64,000 bases of DNA, taken from NCBI GenBank assembly GCA_961205875.1, contig OY540810.1, forward strand, positions 20,584,001-20,648,000. Direction: 5' to 3'. Shown piece after piece: positions 44,742 through 56,244 of this stretch; within the stretch, counting starts at the first letter, position 1, and each line of letters starts with the position of its first letter. Origin of the DNA: Sialis fuliginosa. Its lineage: Eukaryota > Arthropoda > Insecta > Megaloptera > Sialidae. The notes under the pieces were generated by a model. That model was not told the DNA's origin and searched no databases. It saw only the letters and a list, made by a program, of their open reading frames with translations. A program made the translations under genes and the position numbers.

Positions 44742-45450
44742 TACCAATCATTTATTTGCTTAATTAATTTTTTTTTTACGCGAGAAGTAGAAAACACTGA
44801 GATGTTGATGCGACGAGGGATAAAACCCAAAAGTATGAAGTTTATGTTAGTAAACTATAACTTTTGAAGAGTCTTAAGTCTGAAGATGTCTAATGAAACT
44901 TTGTTGAAGAACATTTCATAAAGAAAAATACATATAAAGTTGGTAGGTACTCGAAGTAGCTAAACTCTATCATAATTTAAAAAGGTTGTCAAATGTTTGT
45001 TCATGTATACATGTAAAATGTGAACTACATAATAAAAGTTAATTTTACTTTAAAAATTGTGTTTTTTATTATTTCTCCAAAACTAGAAATGGTATAATGT
45101 TGATATTGCAACCAAATTTTTTTCATATTTTTTGAATCAGTACTTATCGAGATATATAAAGGGGATACATGAAAGTATCCCGAGCTCCTTGCTAGCGCAA
45201 TTTATGAGTAAAAAAATAGCTATAAAAAAGTTTTAGCCTTACTTTATATCTATTTAATTGTTTTGTCATTTTTTATTATATGATTTTTTAAATATAATGA
45301 AAATTGATATAGGTATTCAGTAACAAAAGCTAAACATACATATTAAAATATGTACGAGTATATACATAATAAATAGTGTGCCTATGTAATAAAATCGTGT
45401 AACAAAATTATAGATATATAATAACTTTTATTAAAAACATTTTTTCTATA

Positions 45451-45557
45451 CTCTATTTCATTTAAGAATGCAGTGGTTGCCGGGGTTTTGACGGTACGAA
45501 TCGTGCATTTTACCGTCCAAAACCACAGCAACCACTGCATTCTAAAATGAAATGGAG
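45451..45557. mobile_element. 107-bp TA-flanked MITE / hairpin
   Basis: CTCTATTTCATTTAAGAATG and, inward from the right, CTCCATTTCATTTTAGAATG open terminal repeats of about 47 bp that share CAGTGGTTGC and end at ACGGTA. TA flanks both sides (45449-45450, 45558-45559), suggesting a Tc1/mariner-type origin. It is almost wholly a hairpin. Confidence 0.75.
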
Positions 45558-45579
45558 TAAAGTTTGCATCATTTCAAAA

Positions 45580-45616
45580 GTAATTCGAAAAATTCTAATT
45601 TTACATTAGTATACAT
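45580..45616 (+). repeat. Dispersed repeat with GACAGACA stretch, copy 2, left part
   Basis: AAGTAATTCGAAAAATT parallels 1557-1574. The repeat is split by the palindrome and continues at 46737. See the uninterrupted relative at 1556-1885. Confidence 0.55.
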
Positions 45617-46736
45617 TAGGGTGTTTCGTTTGAAACGAATATTTTTTTTTTTCCTCCGACACTGTGAAATATTGTTCTCAACACTGAAAAAAAAATTCCC
45701 TGAAAATTTGAGCCCTTAATTTTAATTTAAAGTACTTCCTTTTTTATTTTGAATTTTTCCCATTTAAAATACATGTATTTTAAACCACGTTTTTTTTTAA
45801 TTTCTATATCTTGGCTGGATTTTAAACTATTATGTTGATAAGCATTGATATTTGTAGTATATTTAACGCTCTTTTGAAGACCTTAGGACAATTTCAACCC
45901 AACTTATTTCATATTATTTTTATTAGCCCTGTTAGTCATTTTTTTTATTTTTTTCACATATTTTTGAAAATATTGAGAAAATGGCTTGTCTGGCTGAAAA
46001 AATGTAGAGACAAAAATTGTAGGAAATCAAATTTTCTACAAAAATGATGTCTATAAATATGTCGCTCGAATGCATAGTTTCGGAAATATGAACAGTTGAA
46101 TATTTGAAAATCAAAAAAATATTAATTTTTTTGAGTTTTACTGTCTTAAATTCACTTTAGGCCTGTAGAGAAATGTCGTGAGAAAATTATAAGAAAAAAA
46201 TTTCAACAATAATAGGAAAGAAAAAAATTAATATTTTTTTGATTTTCAAATATTCAACTGTTCATATTTCCGAAACTATGCATTCGAGCGACATATTTAT
46301 AGACATCATTTTTGTAGAAAATTTGATTTCCTACAATTTTTGTCTCTACATTTTTTCAGCCAGACAAGCCATTTTCTCAATATTTTCAAAAATATGTGAA
46401 AAAAATAAAAAAAATGACTAACAGGGCTAATAAAAATAATATGAAATAAGTTGGGTTGAAATTGTCCTAAGGTCTTCAAAAGAGCGTTAAATATACTACA
46501 AATATCAATGCTTATCAACATAATAGTTTAAAATCCAGCCAAGATATAGAAATTAAAAAAAAACGTGGTTTAAAATACATGTATTTTAAATGGGAAAAAT
46601 TCAAAATAAAAAAGGAAGTACTTTAAATTAAAATTAAGGGCTCAAATTTTCAGGGAATTTTTTTTTCAGTGTTGAGAACAATATTTCACAGTGTCGGAGG
46701 AAAAAAAAAAATATTCGTTTCAAACGAAACACCCTA
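45617..46736. mobile_element. hAT-like foldback: 1.12-kb palindrome with perfect arms and 8-bp duplication
   Basis: Arms 45617-46132 and 46221-46736 are reverse complements of 516 bp in which I found no mismatch, including homopolymer lengths (11 T against 11 A, 9 T against 9 A). The loop is 88 bp. The ends are TAGGGTGTTTCGTTTGAAAC. GTATACAT lies directly outside both ends (45609-45616, 46737-46744); an 8-bp duplication with TAGGG ends fits the hAT superfamily. The two 71-residue frames (45832-46047 plus, 46306-46521 minus) encode the same peptide only because the arms match. No transposase. Confidence 0.88.
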
Positions 46737-46930
46737 GTATACATACGATTCCGGTTGTAAGATCGTTTTAAAAAATAGTAGGTTCAAAATCAATCCTAAA
46801 TATAAATTTTCGCCTTTCTATGTACTGTTGCTTTGGAATTACAGCGTCTACAGACATACATACATCATAGTGAAAATAGAAGTTAAAATTCTATTTCCAT
46901 CAAAACCTCAAGTTAAAAAAATCAGTTTAA
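46737..46930 (+). repeat. Dispersed repeat with GACAGACA stretch, copy 2, right part
   Basis: CCGGTTGTAAGATCGTTTTA, AATCCTAAATATAAA, TTACAGCGTCTACAGACATA and CATCATAGTGAAAATAGAAG follow the order of 1621-1790. This confirms that the palindrome landed inside a pre-existing repeat. Confidence 0.65.
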
Positions 46931-49900
46931 CAATAAGGGAACCTGTTGACTCGCCGCGCTAGACCCTCCTTGTCACCCACTCACCCGCTATTATACATAT
47001 AAGCGTACAAGAAAATAAAAATTATAATTCAAAAAAAACTTTTGCGTCAGTCGCCCCAATCCAAGTAAACAATACTAATCTTCACCTATATCACAACTCC
47101 ATTCACCAGCTTTTGCATTACCCAAATTGTCTCGGCTGGAACGCGTTAAGTTACTTCGTATGTCGCATGTAGTTTCCCATACTCTGCACAATTACTGTAG
47201 AATAACCTCAATCTCAATTGTACAAACAAGATGCATACAGAGATACTGTATTACATACTTGTACGTGCCTACACGCACTTGAATGTATGTATGTATGTAT
47301 CTTGCGTTTCATTATCTAATGCGGCACGCGGCGCGCTCTGCTCCACCTCCATGTTTCATAAATTAAAACAATTATTTAGAATTGTATATAGTATACATGT
47401 ATTTGCATGCGTATGAAACTCTATGCTCTTTGTTTTATATACATTTCAAGTAGATATATTTTGAATTGATGCTATATGTATTATCTGTATCATATTCGAG
47501 ATAATTATTTTGGTATAAGTACATAGGTATTGTTATTTTCTTCACGTTGAACGTATTTTATTTTTATGCATACAAATTTTATGTAAAAACATCTGCCAAG
47601 TAAATGCACAGTGCTTCCTCGTGTTGAATTCACTTAGGGTAGTTAATTATTTTATTTAAATAAAAACCGAAAATATGTTCAGATAAATTGCCTGGCATTG
47701 ATTAATCATTTAATTTTTATATAATTTTACTAAAAAACATTAGTTCGAAATTTTCCTTAAGACGAACTTGATTATTTTTACCTATATTTTAAATTTTTTG
47801 ACTATTTTAATCTAAATCTAAATTATTCTGGTATGCTAACATCAAAATGACATAATAATATGTGAAAGTAAATAGTAATTAAAAAAAAAAGATTTTTAAA
47901 GCAAAATGAGATAAATCTTTGTAAGGAAATATTTTACAGCAAACATTGTGGTGACCTATATTATAGAAAATTGAATACTATACAACAAAAATTCTATGAA
48001 ATTTTCAAGTTAAATTTGTCGTTCTTGAGATATCTTTAAAAATAGACAGACAGACTTACACAGATAGACAGACACGAGACGAAAAGTGTGTTTTGATCTG
48101 AAATGGAAAGATCAAGTTAAAATTTTGAAATCGGAGAGCAATTTTTTTTTTCATTTTAAAACGATCACAAAGCTTCTCGTATCTTCGATTTGGCGAGGAA
48201 GCAATATTATTGTGAAACTAAACAAAATAATAAATAAAAAAAGTTATCAAAAATTTCAGGTGGGTGCAAATAATTTTTAGGGAGCGTGATAGCAAAAAAG
48301 TCTTTAAAACTACAATAAAAAATAAAAAAGTATTCAAATCCCAAGTTTTTACTAGGGGCGCACCGACCTCTAACTACGCCACTGATTTAAGTTAAAGAAT
48401 TTTATAAAAATGTTGCTCAAAATATGAATACGTCAATTGACAAGAATTCTTTCAATATTTAACAGAAATGCAAGAATTTATTCTAATAAAAAAATATGTA
48501 GTTAGAATATTAAAATTTTGTTGCATAAGTTGTGTTCAGAACAACCGCATGAGAAAAAACTGTTCCCTGAAAAATAAAAAATAAATTCAATGTATTTAAA
48601 TGTCATTAAGTAGGTATTACTACACACGCTTATTTACGTGCTCGAAAAATATTTAAAATTATGATAATAATATTATCTGTCTTTTATCCGACATTCTAGA
48701 AATTAGTGCCTTTTTTGATCGTGAGAATAATTGACAGTCAATTTTTATCAAAATGTATATTTGCATTTTTCATATTCATGGACTTACAGGCTCAAACGTT
48801 TAAGATGTGGAAATTGCCAAAATGAATTCCTCAAACGAAAAAATACTACTAGGCCTCGAATATAAGTTATTAAATATTAAATCTGGCCTTCCCCAAAAGT
48901 ATTGCCCAAATTCCCATTCCTACTATAAAAAAATATTTTTTATATAATTAACATTGAAATTGTATCTTATACCAAAGAGAATATATAATTAAATAAAATG
49001 TTAAAAGTTCTGCTCTAAAATCTATAGCAATACAAGAAGTGAGTTGTAAAATTGTTTTATTTACATAAATGTATTTTATTTACATTCAAGTATTAACATC
49101 ACCTTTGAAATAAAGGACACGAGATATCTAACTGTTGGTAACATTATGAAAAATAAGTGGCATGTCTAAAACATTCTAAAATAATAACGCAAATCTGGAG
49201 GAAATTATGTATTTAAACATAAGTACGCAAATCTGTATATGTTTTTACACACAACAAGTATATGTCATATTTTAAAAGTGATTTGTGTAATTTTATGTGA
49301 AAAGGAAGTAGTTTTTGTATGAAATTAACCGTAACAAATTAATCTGACAAATTATGTTTCTTCCTTTATACGTTCAGATACAACCACATTATAAATATAC
49401 TTAATTAGTTCTAGTTTATATTTTGAAGCTATTTGTCTTACATAACGTAGACAAAATAATTAAAAATATGACTTTAAAGTCTGAAGGTAAGATAAGTTCA
49501 TTTGGCACGTAAATTCTTATTTTAAAAATTTGAATTAATAAAATAAAATACCGATTTCGCTTATCATTATAGAGAAAAAGCAAAATATTGCAAACAAATT
49601 CTGCAAGTTTTTTTTAATACATTTCAAACATGTAATTTATTTTTTCATAGTGTGCGATTGCTTATAATTTATAATTTAGGTATAACAATTAATATATAAC
49701 ATATAACAATTATAATTTATAATTGTTGTAGATTGTAGGTACTTTCAAATTCCAGTGAAAGTAATGTTTAATAATAGTAAAAATAAAAGTAGCATTAATT
49801 AGAGACATTTTTATTTGATATATGTTGATATATACTCCCCCCTAAATTAGAAATAAGAATTTTTTAAATAAGTATAATTGTTTTTTTATACAAAACATAT

Positions 49901-51131
49901 GAAATATGATAAAATTTTATGGGGCATTCCATGTCTGCATTTTTTTGTATAATATTTCTTACTCAAAAACAAATTTTCATCCTAAGATGGACTATAGCGC
50001 AAATATTAATATATTTTTTTTAATAAATAACGTCAAAATTATCATTTAAAACTCTTGTGTTTTCTATACACAATATTAATTCAATACTTTTTTAAATCCG
50101 AAAATAGTAAAAATAATTGCCCAACTATTGTCTAGGACTCAAAACCCTGAAACACACTTTTTGAAAGAGATAAAAATTAGATTAGTCGATTTGACTTTTT
50201 TGCGCTCGGCCGAGTGCTTATAGCTCGTCCCACCCTTCATAAAGTGCTGTATATAGAAAACAAAATGCTATTAATATAAATTAAAACAGCAATTAAAATT
50301 AAAATTAAAAATAAATAAAATACCATTATATATCTATATGTACATCTAGCAGTAGCATACCATCATGAATATTATTATTATGTATGTGTTTTTGCACCCG
50401 CTACCTGAGAAAGCTAAACTTTTGTTAGGTTTCCTATATATACTTAAACATAACAATTTCCGTTTTTGCTGAGTCGACACCGTTTCGTATAATTAGATGT
50501 TAATTTTTTATTGGGTACAAATTTAACATCCGGTGTTACAAGTTCACCAATGGGAATGCGAGTTGCTGTAAGTTGTTTTTATCTAGTTCACGTTTAAGTA
50601 GGAAGTAACGGGCGGGGCTTATTGCGTTATTTATTCGTGTGGAAATTAGAAGAGAATTAAATACACGTACCTTTATTTGTAAATGTCTTAAAAATGTCTG
50701 TTTCTTATTTTTTGTTACTAAAATATACCTCTTTGTGTGCAGTTGCAGCAATTTTTATGTTTTAAGACTGGAGTGGTATGTTATTTATATGTATACAATT
50801 AATATTTTATAATTTGTTATTATTATAAAAAAGAAATATGTAAACCTATTCAAATCATTAACAATAATTTTGTTTAAGTTTTTGGTTGTTGTCTTTAAAA
50901 TATAATTTATTTGTATATCTTGCTTTATAAAGAAATTGATAAAAAATGATTAGCTAACAAAACATCTTACACAAGATATTAACTATGTTATATTTTCTAT
51001 AGATTTATTTAGGAATTTAGAATAGTATTAAAATTCATTGAAGGATCATTTCCAATCGCGACCGAATTGTTTAAGATCAGATTTAATCACACTATTTTTT
51101 TTTATTTACCCTCCGTTCGGCGCGCGGATAC
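46931..51131. other. Long spacer with slightly richer patch at 46935-47360
   Basis: The patch includes TTGACTCGCCGCGCTAGACC and GCGGCACGCGGCGCGCTC, and a GTAT microsatellite near 47286. The 61-residue frame 47231-47416 and the 64-residue frame 48086-48280 have no domain. From 47500 to 51030 the DNA is A+T-rich with one GACAGACAGAC run near 48045. No gene recognised. Confidence 0.45.
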
Positions 51132-51132
51132 A

Positions 51133-51772
51133 TGCGTTGGGCGCGGGTTGTGATTTTTTCGGGTCAAGTCGAGTAACGACCGTGACACGACGTGAGCGTG
51201 AGCAATTTTCAAATTTTGAATCGTGCGTGACCGTGCGTTAGTACATTTTTCTCGTGCGTGAGTATATTTTGAACATAATTTTTTTCATAAACTTATTTGA
51301 TCCTTTTTTCAATATTTTAAAACGAATTTTGGCATTAAAAAATACAGTATAAAAAATAAATGTCAGTTTTAGAAGCACTTTCACATGGTCAGTATTGCCA
51401 ACTCAGAACTCTAAAAAAGATTTAAAAATGCAATGTAGTTTTATTTTCTTATCGTGTTGTTTGCTACAACTTGTATTAGAAATGTAGTTTAGAAGAAATA
51501 ATATGAATATAAAATATATACCTATATATGTATATAAAATATTGCACATAAAAAACATTATTTTCATCATTTCAAAATTTAATTTATATAACAATTACAT
51601 TAAATCGTGTCACGAGCGTGACCCACCGTGCATGATCGGGCGTATGTAAAAAATAGGATTCTTGAGTGTGCGTGATCGTGTATACTTTTTTGTAACCGTG
51701 AGTAAGCGGGCGTGAATAAAAAATTTTCTCTCGTGATCGTGAGCAAAAATTACTCGCGCGCCCAGCTCTAAT
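51133..51772. mobile_element. CGTGA-rich inverted-repeat element
   Basis: The left side (TTGGGCGCGGGTTGTGATTT) pairs with the right side read inward (CTGGGCGCGCGAGTAATTTT). Both flanks are studded with CGTGAGCGTGAG-type units: CACGACGTGAGCGTGAGCAA on the left and TCTCGTGATCGTGAGC on the right. ATGCGT occurs at both borders and may be part of the duplication. GGGCTGAGC-like ends are common in hAT MITEs. The 67- and 69-residue frames at 51038 and 51610 are repeat products. Confidence 0.55.
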
Positions 51773-52640
51773 GCGTAAACCACTCTTTTAAACACTGTAT
51801 TTGATTCGCTATAAGTCACGATATCGCTCTAAAACACATCAATTAACTCACTAAGAATATACAAGGAAGTGTTAGCTACTCAAAAGGGCACGTGTGTAAA
51901 TAGTGTATGAGTATTAATTGTAACAATTTTTAAAAGTGTAGTTTACGTATGTAATCCGCATAACGGAGGGTTAATTTCAAATGATTTAAATTTAAATTAC
52001 TACTTTATAAAAGATAAAAGTTTAAAAAATAATAAACGTGTATATAAAATTAATATTTCTTTTAATTTTTTATTTCAAATTAAATATCAATATTAAATTA
52101 AAATATAATTATATTTAAACAATACACCTACATATATAAACACCTACAAGTATAAGTGTCTTTTTTAGTATTTGTATTTCCAATTTATACATAATGTATT
52201 GTATTTTGAATAATTTAAAAGATTTGATTAAAATTAAAAAATAAATCGCATATTTATACAATCCCGCTTTTAAGACAAAATAACAACAGAACCTATACAT
52301 TTTTAAATACGAATTGTTTATGTTTTGTTTGTTTTGGTATACAATTTTAAAAATACATGTTACAAATATACAAGTAAAATCTTTTCCAAAATAAAAATCT
52401 TTACATTTAAATAAATACATGATTCTAGAACGATGTCACTGCTGTTTTCATATCAGTTGTCTAGTACAGTTGGTACGAATGTAAAAATGTAAATTAGAAT
52501 TGCACTTGTGTACCTGTCTGACACATGTCATATCCAATCTGACAACACATGCGTGCATCTTCAGTCGCGTCAACAAGCTACAGCATCGCGTTTACCTGGA
52601 AGTTTAGAGGCACTCGGAATTCATGTTATATACGTATATC
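51773..52640. other. A+T-rich spacer
   Basis: ATAACGGAGGGTTAA near 51961-51975 resembles the piggyBac-like end at 8 kb but has no partner. The 101-residue minus-strand frame at 52115-52420 is low in complexity, with no recognised domain. Confidence 0.45.
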
Positions 52641-52642
52641 TA

Positions 52643-53435
52643 TACAGGTGTCCCGTAAACATACCGACAAACTTTCAGGAGTTGTCGAGGACATTAAAAT
52701 AATCGCTTTTTGTTAATAAACCCATGTCCGCAAACGAGCCGTTTCAGCAGTAGTGGACCCCATACAAAAGCATTGGATTACTTGTCTTTTAGTTGATTTT
52801 TTTTTGTAATTTAGATAAATTATAGTTCAAAGTATGCTGATAAAAAGTTGTAATTGGTGCAACTTACGAAAATCGATAATTTTTGTTCTAGGGGGTACCC
52901 AAACAGTTTATATATTTTTATGTTTATCTAAAGGATCAACTTTTAGAAATTTTTACAAATTATAAAATGTTTTTAGAACCAGCAATTTTTTATAACATTT
53001 ATTAATTTTATAAAAAATGCCCATCCAAAAAACTAAAAAATCTCACCAAATGTTCTATAATTTTTTTTTGTATTTATTGATTAATTCGAAGCACTTTTAA
53101 TTCTTCTTTTCAAATTTTTCTAAAGTTTCATCATTTAGGGGATAAAAATAAAAACATATATTAACATAAAATCATGTATTAAGCATAAAATGTTTCGATG
53201 CCTCCTGGAGCAAAAATTATGGATTTTCGTGGGTAACGCCTTTTATAATTTTTGATCAGCACACTATGACCTATCATTCCCACAAAAAATTTCAATAAAA
53301 AGGCAAAATTCACAGGGTCCTTTTTTTGCTATACTGCTGAAACGACTCGTTTGTGGAAATGGGAGATGAAACATTCACAAAAAGCGATTGTTTTAATATC
53401 TTCGATAACTCGGTATGTTTACGGGATATCCTGTA
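52643..53435. mobile_element. Foldback element with TACAGG-TGTCCCGTAAAC ends
   Basis: TACAGGTGTCCCGTAAACAT and, inward from the right, TACAGGATATCCCGTAAACA open arms that continue ACCGA, ATTAAAA and AATCGCTTTTTGT on both sides. A further pair, CAAACGAGCCGTTTCAGCAG and its partner near 53335-53355, lies inside. The arms are diverged and the loop spans about 52900-53200. The target duplication is not clear; TA is possible. Confidence 0.65.
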
Positions 53436-53729
53436 TATTGTTTATCTGTGTATGTATTCAGAAGACAAACATAGAGACATGAATTGCGCAATTTGTATTA
53501 TATAATGTGTAAAATTTGGTTTACAAAAGTGAATATACTCGTATAACTCAAACAATTCTCTATCTTTTTTACATTCATGTTTAAATAAAGACAAGCACAA
53601 TACGTTCTGTAACCTTTTTATGAATTAGCATCGAATTAGATGCACAGTCCATGCTAATTTTTAAATAATATATAGACATTTTCTATTGTTTTCTTTAAAT
53701 AAGTTATGACTTATGATACTTATTATATT

Positions 53730-54089
53730 CTTAGATAAGGAAAGATATAAGACTCATAAGATACTACCTAACATTGTAACTAGTGTACTCCGCAAAAATG
53801 TGTTCCGTAATGTATAATAAAGTTAATTAACAATAAATGTTTTATATGACGTTTAAAAGTATTTAAGTGACGATTCATTAACACAGAAATGTATATTTGA
53901 ATATATAGTCTCTTTTATAGACCAAATTCAATTCATATTATAAATTTTCAACCGATGTCTATGGTATATATATTATGTATAAACACCGAAAATGACATTT
54001 GGAAAAAATAACCGCCTTCAAATTTTGGTTACAGTATGTATAATGAACAAGATGGTTTGTAATAAATCCATAAACTTTACTAATCGAAT
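53730..54089 (+). mobile_element. hAT-like MITE family CTTAGAYAAGG, copy A
   Basis: Starts CTTAGATAAGGAAAGATATA and ends with the eroded complement TTTACTAATCGAAT. The flanking octamers ATTATATT (53722-53729) and ATTGTATT (54090-54097) differ at one base, consistent with an old 8-bp duplication. It aligns in order with copy B at 55833 (CCAAATTCAAT, AATTTTCAAC, CAAATTTTGGT, ATCCATA). Confidence 0.65.
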
Positions 54090-55366
54090 ATTGTATTTTT
54101 TAAACTAACATATGTATGTAGCGTAAATGTAGTACCTAAAAAATGTGTAGAATCAAAAGATCTAAAATAAAGTTCGCAACACCATTATGTCTAACTTTTA
54201 TATTTATGCCACAATGACTGCTTTTATGTTACAAAGAAAATTTCAAAATGTTTGGGTTCTGTTTACGTGAACTTATGACCTGCAAAACATTAATCCTTAT
54301 CGAAATAAATGATTTCATCTTCTAAGTACTTAATAAAGCAAATAATTTGGTCATTTGGTTTAGGAAACAACTTGACATATACATACACAGATACAGAACA
54401 TAATCATTATTGATGAAGTGTCGCGGAACAGGGGGAAAGATTCTGCGCTCGGCCAGCAGTTGTTTATTTTGTTTTCAATTATTAACTTATAATTTTTAAC
54501 AGAACAAAAATTATTTCTAATATTTGTTTTGATTTGTTTTTTTTAAAGGTAATTTAGGTTTTGATTAGTTATTATTACAATAATAATTAATCGTGTTTGT
54601 ACTTGATTCAAGTATATTTTTCAAAAATTCTAAACAATAATTCCGCAGTCCACGCGAGCACAGCTAGTCTTTTATATATACATAATAGTTATGTCCAGAT
54701 TCAGAAATAATTACGGAAGCACAATACAATCTGTATATTTATATCTCAGGTACAGAACCCCGCACTGGTACCTGCGTGTGCATTTGGCGAAGTGCGTGAT
54801 TAATGATTGCCAGTGAACAGGTATTGAACCTTTCCTCAGAGAGAAGGGACATTTTGACCGCTGGCATTTTTTAAAGTTAGTTTCTTAATTCACATGTCGG
54901 CCACCTGACATGTTTTTTAATACAAAATACAATTTAATACTCTAATGGAATTGGCGTCAATCTGTTTTACTCAACACGCACGTTTGAACTCTAAACTCAT
55001 CTATTACTTTAAGACATAATATCAATGTGTGTTTACATAATTGTAAAATATTATGTAGATAAAACAATAATAATAAATGTATTAAAAAAATCTCAACTGT
55101 CTTTATTTGTATATCGCAGGTGTGTGAAAACTTTACGCCCCTTCTCCTTTGATGGTTTCAAATTTTGAAAGGTTTTTATTTCTAAGATAATTTTAAACAA
55201 TAAATATAATTTTATGTTAAATAATGGTATGGTTAATTAAAATTCAAAATATTGTAGAGTCTGTGCAGTCTACCGTCCGAGGGTTAATCATAATCACTAC
55301 TGATAATTAATGAATCAGTATATGAAAAATTGAAAGAACATCTATCTCTAAAGTCTTTAATTTACT
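54090..55366. other. Spacer with RTE/SINE-like tail phrase
   Basis: GTCCACGCGAGCACAGCTAG at about 54649-54668 closely resembles the conserved 3' tail found on RTE-type LINEs and dependent SINEs in insects. No upstream coding sequence is visible. CGTCCGAGGGTTAA near 55274-55287 is another lone piggyBac-like end. Confidence 0.4.
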
Positions 55367-55370
55367 GTTA

Positions 55371-55666
55371 GGGCGTTTTTCCACACACCGGCAAAACATG
55401 ACGGCACCGGTTGCAATGTAATCAAATCAGAGATTTTCCACGTAGACCGGCCCGGCTAATATGTCCAATATACCCAATACTGCCTTTTTTATATTTGCGA
55501 TTTATATACTTCCTTTACTGAACATTGCAGACATGTTTCTATCACCACAGCTAGAATTCAATTGCACCGGCACTGAGAATGCCGGTGTGTGGAAAAAGAG
55601 CCACGACAGATGCCGGTGCCGTCACCGACAACGGCGCCGGTTTTGCCGGTGTGTGGAAAAATGGCC
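55371..55666. mobile_element. G+C-rich MITE with CCACACACCGGC ends
   Basis: GGGCGTTTTTCCACACACCG and, inward from the right, GGCCATTTTTCCACACACCG pair over about 28 bp and run on through GCAAAAC. Near the right end the motif GCCGGTGTGTGGAAAAA is repeated (around 55580 and 55650), so the end is doubled, and GCCGGTGCCG phrases recur. TA flanks both ends; no longer duplication matches. The 77-residue frame 55461-55694 is a repeat product. Family uncertain. Confidence 0.7.
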
Positions 55667-55832
55667 TAAATATCTATTAATTTCTTATTGGTAATTGGAC
55701 ATAGTTGTGCACTAATGTATTAACCCACACAAAACTCATTTCGAGATATCAATATTTTTGATGATTTTGTTACATTTATTGTTATTGTAAAAAAGTAATT
55801 TGGTATTTTGTTGGTTAATTAGATACTTCACC

Positions 55833-56236
55833 CTTAGACAAGGAATGATATAAGACTAATAACACATTACCCAGCGTTGTTATCATATCGCTCCACATGC
55901 CATTAGCGTATCATTCGGATTTTAAAATAAATATCTATTGTTTTGAACTATAAAATGAATTAATAATAAATAATTTATATTGTCTTTAAAAGTATTTCAG
56001 TGATAATTGATTAACAGAGAAACGTCTATTTGAAATTTTCATCTGTCATACATACCAAATTCAATTGTAATTTAAAGCATATTATATATAATTTTCAACT
56101 AACGCCTCTGGGATAATATGCATGGAAATGACGAAAGTGACATTTAATAAAATATGGCCACTGTCAAATTTTGGTAAAAGTTTTATATACGGACTAGCAT
56201 TGGTTGTTATGTATCCATAGTCTTTCCTAATCTAAG
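55833..56236 (+). mobile_element. hAT-like MITE family CTTAGAYAAGG, copy B
   Basis: The left end CTTAGACAAGGAATGATATA and right end TTTCCTAATCTAAG are inverted repeats. CTTCACCC and CTTCATCC next to the ends differ at one position and suggest an 8-bp duplication, off by one base at the left. Together with copy A and the fragments at 15.0 and 40.6 kb it defines a family of about 400 bp. Non-coding. Confidence 0.65.
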
Positions 56237-56244
56237 CTTCATCC

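Noticed and set aside
45832-46521. Two identical 71-residue frames on opposite strands
   Set aside because: Identity follows from the perfect palindrome; no start context, domain or codon bias supports a gene.
51961-51975. Second piggyBac-like terminus (ATAACGGAGGGTTAA), and a similar one near 55274-55287
   Set aside because: No matching opposite end or second TTAA at a sensible distance; may be chance or a solo relic.
52115-52420. 101-residue minus-strand frame
   Set aside because: Dominated by Phe, Ile, Lys and Tyr as expected of A+T-rich DNA; no domain, signal or neighbour supports it.
50200-54460. TGCGCTCGGCC shared near 50210 and 54446 as a repeat family
   Set aside because: The match is only about eleven bases and the flanks do not align.
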